Shown here: positions 1 through 5,198 of the stretch, in pieces
How the letters are laid out: each line of letters starts with the position of its first letter
Numbering within the stretch: the stretch's first letter is position 1
NCBI GenBank assembly: GCA_910585255.1
Contig: CAJUEI010000242.1
Span: 1-5,198, forward strand
Length of the DNA stretch: 5,198 nucleotides
Source: an uncultured Lachnospiraceae bacterium
GTDB taxonomy: Bacteria; Bacillota; Clostridia; Lachnospirales; Lachnospiraceae
Reading direction: 5' to 3'
Position numbers and translations under genes: made by a program
The notes under the pieces: model-generated
The model's database searches: none
The model's input: the letters and a program-made list of their open reading frames with translations, nothing else
What the model was told of the DNA's origin: nothing

Positions 1-1
1 A

Positions 2-328
2 ATGGAAGAAGATGGAAAAGGAACAGTAAATCAGGAAAGGAGGCAGGCAGGAGAGCATATTACAAAAGAGAATTTATGGGATATTTTAATTCAGTATCAG
101 GGAGAAACGTTTTATACGGTAAAGAAACTGCCGTTTTCGTATCAGATTAGGGGAGGAGAATTTTTTACAGACAGAAAAAAGAAATCCATTACGAAATCGA
201 CATTTGAACAGGCTTTTCAAAAAATACAGGAAGATAAAGAACATAAGATTACCGGTCCGAAAAGTCTGTGCTGTTTTGGCGGTCCTTATGTATGGGCTAT
301 TTTTAAAGCATTAGGAATTGTATCTTAG
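2..328 (+). CDS. small conserved hypothetical protein, start uncertain at window edge
   Basis: This frame encodes 108 residues from an ATG at base 2 to a TAG at 326-328. Only one base precedes that ATG, so no ribosome binding site can be seen and the true start may lie further upstream. The protein is soluble, with no signal peptide or membrane segment. Residues 1-22 look like a polar, charged lead-in. The likely conserved core runs from about residue 24 (NLWDILIQYQGETFYT) to the end, with a basic middle (FFTDRKKKSIT) and a closing block ITGPKSLCCFGGPYVW at about residues 83-98. I recall short proteins with a similar W..I..YQG.TFYTVKGLPF start and a GPK.L..FG..Y end in clostridial genomes, without known function; this is memory, not a search. 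No role can be given from the sequence or from its neighbours, since the next gene has its own promoter. Confidence 0.72.
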   Translation: MEEDGKGTVNQERRQAGEHITKENLWDILIQYQGETFYTVKKLPFSYQIRGGEFFTDRKKKSITKSTFEQAFQKIQEDKEHKITGPKSLCCFGGPYVWAIFKALGIVS

Positions 329-336
329 GGGACAGT

Positions 337-365
337 TAGACAGGAGAGGCAGGATAGTATATACT
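337..365 (+). promoter_or_regulatory. predicted sigma-A promoter of the chemotaxis receptor gene
   Basis: TAGACA (337-342, five of six matches to TTGACA) is followed after exactly 17 bases by TATACT (360-365, five of six matches to TATAAT). Transcription would begin near base 372, giving a leader of about 40 bases before the ATG at 412. It lies just after the stop codon of the preceding small gene, so the receptor can be transcribed on its own. No terminator is visible between the two genes, so read-through from upstream is also possible. Confidence 0.55.
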
Positions 366-411
366 CAGCAGGAAGACATAAGAAATTCGATAAAGGAAGA
401 AAGGAATCAGT

Positions 412-2094
412 ATGTTAAAAAAATTAGAAAATGCAAAAATGAAGAAAAAGCTAAACTATACTTATACAATAGTAATCCGACTGATGATTTTTTCTGGATT
501 TTTAAGCATCTTAGGGCTTAGTATTTCATATGGAAATTTAAGCAGCTATATTAATGGTGCACAGGCAGCGGATACTGCAGTAAAGGTATGTCGTATTAGT
601 GTAAATATTGCAGCAAGGAATATTCGGGAAATGGCGTTAAATGGAGATATTTCTTCTTATGCAAACTATAGAAATAAAGTAGATGAACAAATGAAAGAAG
701 TCGGAGCACAGCTTACAGCGTTAAAGGAAAGTAAAATGCTCTCCGATCAGATGTATCAGAGATATGAGGGGTCATTAGAAAATTGGGGAATAATCGGCTA
801 TCAGATCTTAAAATTGATTGAAGCAGGAGAGAGAGAGACAGCCGTACAGGAAATTCTCAATCGCTGTGCTCCTGCACTGGAAGAAGTAATCACAATGTCA
901 AAAGAAATTGATGAGATTACCAATACATTAAAGATGGATGCAATTCGAAGGAGCCGCAGTACAGTAATTGGGGGGGTTATATCGGTTATCTTCTTTATTA
1001 TAGTTGCTACCGTGTTGGCTGTACGGATTGGAAATCGTCTGGTTATTTCGATTACAGAGCCGATTTCTGAATTAGAGGCAGCTGCTCAGGGACTTTCGGA
1101 AGGAAATTTACATAGTGAGCTGAAGCATCATTCAGAAGATGAAATCGGAGGACTTTCTGACAGTCTGCGGAAATCAATGGAAATTTTAGCAAGTTATATT
1201 AATGATATTGCACGGGCGATGAAAGGATTTTCAGATGGGAATTTCCAGGTAAGACCACAGGTAGAATGGAAAGGAGAGTTTGTAGGAATTTTAGATTCTT
1301 TTCTCAACTTTGAAAAGAGTATGACAGATATGGTAAAAGAGATCCGGCGGGTAGCGGATCAGGTAAAGAATGGTTCGGATCAGGTTTCTGCAAGTTCTGT
1401 AGATTTGGCACGGGGTGTTACAGATCAGGCTACGATAACCGAAGAATTATCGGCTACAATACAGGAGGCTTCCGAGCGGGTATCCCAAAATGCAGAAAAT
1501 GCAAAATTAATTAGTAAAAAAGTGGATGAACTTGGAAGAGAAATTGACAACAGCAATGGAAAGATGCATGAAATGGTGCAGTCTATGACAGCAATCAGTG
1601 ATTCTTCAAAAGAGATTAGTAAAATTATTGCTACAATTAATGATATTGCTTCTCAGACTAACTTATTGGCTTTAAATGCTTCTATTGAAGCAGCTCGTGC
1701 CGGGGATGCCGGACGGGGATTTGCTGTAGTAGCAGATCAGGTATCTGTATTGGCTGCACAAAGTGCACAGGCTGCGAAAGAGTCTACTTTGTTAATTGAA
1801 ACTTCGGTACATGCCGTAGAAAAGGGAATGGTAGTGGCAGATGAGACAGCGGAGCTTTTAGAAAGTGTAGTAGATGGTTCTAGGGTTATTACACAGGAAG
1901 TAACAGAGATAGCGACCGAATTAGAAGCACAGGCGGTTTCCATTAATCAGATTAATACCGGAGTAGAGAATATCAATGATATTGTGCAGACGAATTCGGC
2001 AGCTTCGGAAGAGTGTGCGGCTACCAGTCAGGAGATGAATAATCAGGCTATGGCTTTAGAAAAGCTGCTGAAAAATCTGCAGGTTAGAATGTAG
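412..2094 (+). CDS. methyl-accepting chemotaxis protein with four-helix-bundle-like sensor and HAMP
   Basis: This 560-residue transmembrane chemoreceptor should signal to CheA/CheW to control flagellar rotation. The ATG at 412 is preceded by AAGGA (401-405) at a 6-base gap; the later Met10 has no such site. Visible order: short basic N-terminus; membrane helix at about 18-40; outside domain at about 41-183, mostly helical and of the size of 4HB_MCP sensors; membrane helix at about 184-206; HAMP at about 207-260 (EPISELEAAAQGLSEGNL); and a second HAMP-like stretch at about 261-312 (RAMKGFSDGNF). The long coiled-coil signalling domain has the hairpin tip at about 412-445 (QTNLLALNASIEAARAG, then GRGFAVVADQV). 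Two stretches match the classical methylation consensus exactly: residues 340-349 (ATITEELSAT, E344/E345) and 529-538 (SAASEECAAT, E533/E534). The C-terminus lacks an NWETF-like CheR tether. The ligand is unknown; adjacency to a pectinase gene is only suggestive. Confidence 0.96.
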   Translation: MLKKLENAKMKKKLNYTYTIVIRLMIFSGFLSILGLSISYGNLSSYINGAQAADTAVKVCRISVNIAARNIREMALNGDISSYANYRNKVDEQMKEVGAQLTALKESKMLSDQMYQRYEGSLENWGIIGYQILKLIEAGERETAVQEILNRCAPALEEVITMSKEIDEITNTLKMDAIRRSRSTVIGGVISVIFFIIVATVLAVRIGNRLVISITEPISELEAAAQGLSEGNLHSELKHHSEDEIGGLSDSLRKSMEILASYINDIARAMKGFSDGNFQVRPQVEWKGEFVGILDSFLNFEKSMTDMVKEIRRVADQVKNGSDQVSASSVDLARGVTDQATITEELSATIQEASERVSQNAENAKLISKKVDELGREIDNSNGKMHEMVQSMTAISDSSKEISKIIATINDIASQTNLLALNASIEAARAGDAGRGFAVVADQVSVLAAQSAQAAKESTLLIETSVHAVEKGMVVADETAELLESVVDGSRVITQEVTEIATELEAQAVSINQINTGVENINDIVQTNSAASEECAATSQEMNNQAMALEKLLKNLQVRM

Positions 2095-2140
2095 TGTGAT
2101 TTTGGCTAAAAAAGTGACCTAAAAAGCTAAGTTTTGCCTA

Positions 2141-2154
2141 TACAATCGTTTGGA
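2141..2154 (+). promoter_or_regulatory. possible catabolite-response (cre-like) site
   Basis: TACAATCGTTTGGA resembles the CcpA operator pattern TGNAANCGNTNNCA, matching seven of its nine fixed positions; the second and thirteenth bases differ, and the site scores the same on the other strand. It overlaps the predicted -35 box at 2150-2155, where bound CcpA would repress. Carbon-catabolite control of a pectinase gene is plausible in Firmicutes, but a match this loose occurs often by chance. Confidence 0.22.
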
Positions 2155-2178
2155 AATATGTTACAATTAGTTTATAAT
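2150..2178 (+). promoter_or_regulatory. predicted sigma-A promoter of the pectate lyase gene
   Basis: TTGGAA (2150-2155, four of six matches to TTGACA) lies 17 bases before a perfect TATAAT (2173-2178). Transcription would begin near 2185, leaving a leader of about 43 bases with AAAGGAG at 2212-2218 and the ATG at 2228. The A-rich stretches at 2108-2113 and 2121-2125 lie upstream and could act as an UP-like element. A weaker alternative is TTGCCT (2134-2139), 17 bases, TATGTT (2157-2162). Confidence 0.6.
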
Positions 2179-2184
2179 TTTGTA

Positions 2185-2209
2185 GAAATTGTGTAGCAAA
2201 TTTCACAAT
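2185..2209 (+). promoter_or_regulatory. overlapping AT-rich inverted repeats in the pectate lyase leader
   Basis: Two overlapping inverted repeats sit between the predicted start of transcription and the ribosome binding site: GAAATT (2185-2190) with AATTTC (2199-2204), and ATTGTG (2188-2193) with CACAAT (2204-2209). Either could be an operator for a dimeric regulator or a weak hairpin close to the ribosome binding site. Short AT-rich repeats like these are common by chance, so a function is not established. Confidence 0.28.
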
Positions 2210-2227
2210 CGAAAGGAGTAAAACACT

Positions 2228-4948
2228 ATGGCAATGTGGAAAAAAATCAAAAAACCGTTTGCAGTGGCAATGGCTGGTATGATGATGTTGGGAAATCTTG
2301 CTGGTCCGATTGCAGCAAATGTTTTGGCAGATGAGCCAGTACTTGCATTTGATACTGCGACAGGCGGAGGAAAGTATGCAACAGGAGGACGTGGATACGA
2401 TACCTACGTAGTGACTTCTTTGGAAGACTATGGGAAAGAGGATACTCCGATTGAAGGTACTCTTCGTTATGGGATTGAACAGGTTGCGATGGCAAACGGT
2501 GGTGCAACAATTGTATTTAATGTCGGTGGTGTCATTGACTTAAAGACAGACTTAAAATTTAAGGATGTAAAGAATGTGACAATTGCGGGACAGACTGCTC
2601 CTGGAGACGGAATTACAATTGCTGGTTATCAGACCGATATCAGTAATTCAGAAAATTTGATTATTCGCTATATGCGGTTTCGTCCGGGGGCAAAAAATGT
2701 AAGCAATGGCAGTGATTCAATGGATGCTCTTTGGGGTAGGGACAATAAACTGTTTATGATTGATCACTGTTCCTTTAGCTGGAATACAGATGAAACCCTG
2801 TCTACTTACCGAGGACAGAACGGAACCGTTCAGTATTGTATGATATATGAAAGTTTAACCGTATCTGGTCATACCAAGGGACGTCATGGATATGGCGGTA
2901 TCTTTGGCGGAGATAATGTTATTTTTCAGTATAATCTAATGGCAAATACAACTTCTCGTGCTCCTAGAATGGGCGGCGGCTCTATGGGCGATCCAACTAA
3001 GGAAGCAGCGGGAGATGCCTATCAGTATTGTGCGACTACACAAGTAAGCAATAATGTTATTTATAACTATGGATTTAATGTGGTTCATGGCGGCGGCTGG
3101 CAGTATACCAACTATATGAATAACTATATGATTAATGGAAAAGGTTCTAGAGAGAATATTGCTCAAATTGTTGCAAATGCCGGGGAGAATAAGAAGACGG
3201 GTGGATTTTATGTATCAGGAAATGCACTCTATGACGGAAGTGTAAAGAATGAAGCTATTTCTGCAGATAATCGTGGAGACGGCAAAAACAGCGGTACCGT
3301 AAATACTGCACCTGATTGGACAACCATTGCAGATAAACAGTATACTTCTACAGTGGGCGGAGCTTCTTTTATGGAGACCAAACCATGTGATTTCCCATTA
3401 GAAGCAGATATGGAGTCGGCAGAGGCAAGTTATAGTAAGATTCTTGCACAGGCAGGGGCAACCTATCCAAGAAGAGATGCACAGGATGCACGTATTGTAG
3501 AAGAAGTAAAGAATGATACGGGACGTTTTATTAATACAGAAAATGAAGTAGGCGGCTATACTATGGCAACGGTAAGCAGAGAAGCTGGTTATGATACCGA
3601 TATGGACGGTATGCCGGATGCTTATGAAGATGCTAACGGATTCAATAAAAACGATAAAAATGATGCGAAAGCAATTGCGGCAAATGGACGTTCTAATGTA
3701 GAGAATTATTTTAACGGAATGGTAAATCCTACGAAAGAAGCAGATAATCCAACTGTAACATTAACGGTAGAAAATAATGCACAGTTTGCTCAAGGCAGCA
3801 CCATTACAGTGGGTGCAGAAGCATCTGCCAATAATGGCGGCAGCATTGCAAAAGTAGAATTTTATAATGGTTCTGAGTTGGTAGGAACCGCTACAGCAGC
3901 TCCATACCAGTGCAATTTAACAGGTCTTTCTGATGGTACCTATTATATTTCGGCAAGGGCATATGACAACAGCGGAACTGCAACTCAGGCAACTGCAGCA
4001 CAGATTCATGTCAACAGTACAGCCGGAACAGGGGCATATACCAGTGCAGATATTGGAAATCCTGGTGTCACCGGTGCAGCTTCTTTAGAAAATGGAGTAT
4101 TGACAGTAAAGGGTTCTGGAAAACTTGGAAAATCAGAAGGAGCTTTAACCGGTGATGTAGCAGATGCGACAACGGATAATTTCCACTATGTATATCAGAG
4201 TTTAAGCGGAGATGGTACGATTGTTGCAAAATTAGATGATGTAACAGCTATTGATAATCATGCATTAACCGGATTAATGATTCGGGAAAGTACCAGCAAT
4301 CAGGCAAAGACTGCAGTATTGGCAATGTCTTTAGTAAAGCAGAATACGAAGTTAAATGAAGGAAATCCTGATATGCCGGATACCACATGGGCAGTTTATC
4401 TTGCCAATCGTGGAGCGACAAAGGTATTGGATGATAAAGGAACAGAACTGAAGTTAAATAATGAAGGTGCTATTAATGAATTGGGTGAGCAGATTGACTC
4501 AAAGGATAGCTCATTAAAGGCTGGTGTGCCGTTAGTAGAAGATTTTTATTTTAGGATGCCGGAGAATGGAAAGAGTGTAACGAATGGAATTTGGATGAAA
4601 TTGGTTCGTGAAGGAGATGTCTTTACCGGATATGCGAAGAATCAGGAAGCGGATGAGTGGAAGCTGATTGGTTCGGCAGAAATTCCTATGGCTGCAGATG
4701 TTTTAATTGGATTTGCAGTGGATTCGAATAAGGTTGCAAATGAAATTGATAATTTAAGTACAGCAAGATTTTCTCATATTAGTATGGGAGCAGGTGGTAC
4801 TTATGTTGTAAAGAATGGGGATTATCTGTTAAAGATTGCCCGTGAAAACGGATGTACAGTAGAGCAGTTAAAGGCAGCAAATCCTAATATTAAGGATATT
4901 AATTTTATTCGGGCTGGTTGGGTGTTGAATCTTCCAGGTGCAAATTAA
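2228..4948 (+). CDS. secreted multidomain pectate lyase (PL1-like) with C-terminal LysM
   Basis: This 906-residue exported enzyme should cleave polygalacturonate (pectate) by calcium-dependent beta-elimination outside the cell. AAAGGAG (2212-2218) lies 9 bases before the ATG. Residues 1-34 form a signal peptide (KKIKKP, hydrophobic core, probable cut after NVLA). Residues about 38-450 are a PL1-type beta-helix: IAGQTAPGDGITI (119-131), IRYMRFRPG (146-154), DHCSFSWNTDET (179-190) and SRAPRMGGG (243-251). By analogy with PL1 enzymes R244 is the best catalytic candidate, with D163/D166, D179 and D188/E189 as candidate calcium ligands. A DxDxDGxxDxxE loop follows (D456, D458, D460, D464, E467), typical of this group. 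Next come a Big_7-like Ig domain (about 507-596), a lectin-like DUF1349-type domain (about 600-853, ending in KLVREGDVFTGY and VLIGFAVDS) and LysM (858-903), which would bind peptidoglycan. There is no LPXTG motif. The coding frame is intact, and the gene is probably transcribed alone from its own promoter to the terminator at 4965-5012. Confidence 0.95.
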   Translation: MAMWKKIKKPFAVAMAGMMMLGNLAGPIAANVLADEPVLAFDTATGGGKYATGGRGYDTYVVTSLEDYGKEDTPIEGTLRYGIEQVAMANGGATIVFNVGGVIDLKTDLKFKDVKNVTIAGQTAPGDGITIAGYQTDISNSENLIIRYMRFRPGAKNVSNGSDSMDALWGRDNKLFMIDHCSFSWNTDETLSTYRGQNGTVQYCMIYESLTVSGHTKGRHGYGGIFGGDNVIFQYNLMANTTSRAPRMGGGSMGDPTKEAAGDAYQYCATTQVSNNVIYNYGFNVVHGGGWQYTNYMNNYMINGKGSRENIAQIVANAGENKKTGGFYVSGNALYDGSVKNEAISADNRGDGKNSGTVNTAPDWTTIADKQYTSTVGGASFMETKPCDFPLEADMESAEASYSKILAQAGATYPRRDAQDARIVEEVKNDTGRFINTENEVGGYTMATVSREAGYDTDMDGMPDAYEDANGFNKNDKNDAKAIAANGRSNVENYFNGMVNPTKEADNPTVTLTVENNAQFAQGSTITVGAEASANNGGSIAKVEFYNGSELVGTATAAPYQCNLTGLSDGTYYISARAYDNSGTATQATAAQIHVNSTAGTGAYTSADIGNPGVTGAASLENGVLTVKGSGKLGKSEGALTGDVADATTDNFHYVYQSLSGDGTIVAKLDDVTAIDNHALTGLMIRESTSNQAKTAVLAMSLVKQNTKLNEGNPDMPDTTWAVYLANRGATKVLDDKGTELKLNNEGAINELGEQIDSKDSSLKAGVPLVEDFYFRMPENGKSVTNGIWMKLVREGDVFTGYAKNQEADEWKLIGSAEIPMAADVLIGFAVDSNKVANEIDNLSTARFSHISMGAGGTYVVKNGDYLLKIARENGCTVEQLKAANPNIKDINFIRAGWVLNLPGAN

Positions 4949-4964
4949 GAAGAGAATAGGCAGG

Positions 4965-5012
4965 AAAATGATGCTTCTAATCATGGGAAATGGTTAGGGG
5001 CATTATTTTTTT
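4965..5012 (+). terminator. strong rho-independent terminator after the pectate lyase gene
   Basis: Bases 4965-4984 pair without interruption, counting G-U pairs, with 4990-5009 around the loop GGGAA (4985-4989), giving a stem of up to 20 pairs. The 3' side runs into seven T residues (5006-5012), the outer ones pairing with AAAA at 4965-4968. It begins 16 bases after the TAA stop codon and should end the pectate lyase transcript. Confidence 0.9.
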
Positions 5013-5084
5013 GTGGGGAGGATGTTGGTGGGGAGGATGTTGGTGGGGAGGACGTTGGTGGGGAGGACGCCGGAGTGGGGAAGG
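5013..5084. repeat. 15-bp G-rich tandem repeat, four copies plus a degenerate fifth
   Basis: The unit GTGGGGAGGATGTTG occurs at 5013-5027 and identically at 5028-5042. The third copy (5043-5057) has one T-to-C change, and the fourth (5058-5072) keeps it and adds TT-to-CC. After two extra bases a decayed copy (GTGGGGAAGG, 5075-5084) follows. The array begins at the first base after the terminator T-run. All the G is on the + strand. The unit is a multiple of three, but I see no convincing gene across it on either strand: a minus-strand frame here would read as His/Pro/Gln repeats and has no ribosome binding site. The graded changes suggest growth by slippage or unequal exchange. Confidence 0.93.
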
Positions 5085-5097
5085 GATTCCTCCCCGC
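5075..5097. repeat. short hairpin made by the last repeat remnant and a C-rich segment
   Basis: Bases 5075-5081 (GTGGGGA) pair with 5091-5097 (TCCCCGC), including one G-U pair, and GG (5083-5084) pairs with CC (5089-5090) across a one-base bulge, closing a GATT loop. The C-rich arm TCCTCCCC (5088-5095) is also perfectly complementary to GGGGAGGA in each of the four upstream repeat copies, so several alternative stems are possible. No T-run follows, so it is not a typical terminator on the + strand. Confidence 0.5.
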
Positions 5098-5198
5098 TGT
5101 TCCGCTCTTCGGAAAGTAAGAATGTCTAATGCTTCTGACTGTAGGTGTATCCAGCCGGACGGACCGGGGTGCAATTCGCCCGTACAGCGGGCTAAACA
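5093..5198. other. GC-rich non-coding tail with nested inverted repeats, running off the right edge
   Basis: No gene is supported here on either strand. Perfect 8-base complements CCCGCTGT (5093-5100) and ACAGCGGG (5184-5191) could close a long-range stem. Inside it are TTCCG/CGGAA (5100-5104 with 5110-5114), CCGG/CCGG (5155-5158 with 5164-5167) and GGGTG/CGCCC (5167-5171 with 5177-5181). A competing local hairpin is GCCCG/CGGGC (5178-5182 with 5188-5192). With the preceding repeat array, bases 5013-5198 are about 60% G+C by hand count, clearly above the rest of the window. It may be an extragenic repeat family, a structured leader for a gene to the right, or the edge of a foreign element; the sequence does not decide. 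Confidence 0.45.

Noticed and set aside
36..43. Perfect Shine-Dalgarno-like AAAGGAGG inside the first gene
   Set aside because: No in-frame ATG, GTG or TTG lies at a suitable distance; the ATG at 76 is in another frame and too far. Probably chance in an A/G-rich stretch.
386..393. TTCGATAA, similar to a sigma-28 -10 box, before the chemoreceptor
   Set aside because: No TAAA box lies about 15 bases upstream, and transcription would start inside the ribosome binding site region (near 400), leaving no usable leader.
318..521. Open frame of 67 codons on the + strand across the start of the chemoreceptor gene
   Set aside because: It overlaps the receptor start in another frame, has no ribosome binding site, and its product resembles nothing.
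1737..1943. Minus-strand open frame within the chemoreceptor
   Set aside because: Low-complexity Ser/Thr/Ala product opposite a well-supported coding region; a shadow of the codon pattern.
2104..2138. Possible terminator after the chemoreceptor (GGC-T-AAAA with TTTTGCC)
   Set aside because: The stem is weak, bulged and widely looped, and no T-run follows. Read-through into the pectate lyase gene cannot be excluded.
2247..2510. Minus-strand open frame opposite the signal peptide and N-terminus of the pectate lyase
   Set aside because: It lies opposite an intact, recognised domain and has a His/Leu/Ser-rich product with no recognisable features.
2936..3166. Minus-strand open frame opposite the pectate lyase catalytic domain
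   Set aside because: It lies opposite conserved PL1-like sequence, with no ribosome binding site or family resemblance.
5013..5084. CRISPR array
   Set aside because: The units are 15 bp and directly abutting with no spacers, so this is a simple tandem repeat.
4977..5174. Minus-strand open frame with His/Pro/Gln repeats
   Set aside because: It would start at TTG without a ribosome binding site, its repeats are only the 15-bp tandem array read backwards, and it runs into the pectate lyase terminator.
5170..5198. Possible 5' end of a group II intron (GTGCA followed by a hairpin)
   Set aside because: The usual start is GTGYG, the fifth base differs, and no domain V or reverse transcriptase is visible in the window; too little sequence to support it.

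Overview
The window looks like a low-GC (roughly 40%) Firmicute chromosome, most likely a gut Lachnospiraceae of the Lachnospira type. Grounds are the strong AAGGA/AAAGGAG ribosome binding sites, the style of the secreted pectinase, and the MCP with a four-helix-bundle-like sensor. The family assignment is inference from protein style; no 16S or marker gene is present.

Layout, all genes on the + strand: (1) 2-328, the end of a small conserved hypothetical protein, possibly cut by the left edge; (2) an 83-bp gap with a good sigma-A-type promoter; (3) 412-2094, a complete membrane methyl-accepting chemotaxis protein; (4) a 133-bp gap with a strong promoter, a cre-like site and an AT-rich inverted repeat in the leader; (5) 2228-4948, a 906-residue secreted pectate lyase with PL1-like catalytic domain, calcium-binding loop, Ig-like domain, lectin-like (DUF1349-type) domain and C-terminal LysM; (6) 4949-5198, a very strong intrinsic terminator followed by a GC-rich (about 60%) non-coding tail holding a 15-bp tandem repeat and several inverted repeats.

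The two large genes fit the life of a motile pectin user: the lyase would cut polygalacturonate outside the cell while held to the wall by LysM, and the receptor could steer swimming. The link between them is only adjacency; each has its own promoter, and nothing shows that the receptor senses pectin products.

I see no CRISPR array, transposase, tRNA, rRNA or defence system. The genes belong to known families. The least explained stretch is the GC-rich tail after the terminator (5013-5198), which differs in composition from everything before it and may be an extragenic repeat or structured element running past the right edge.
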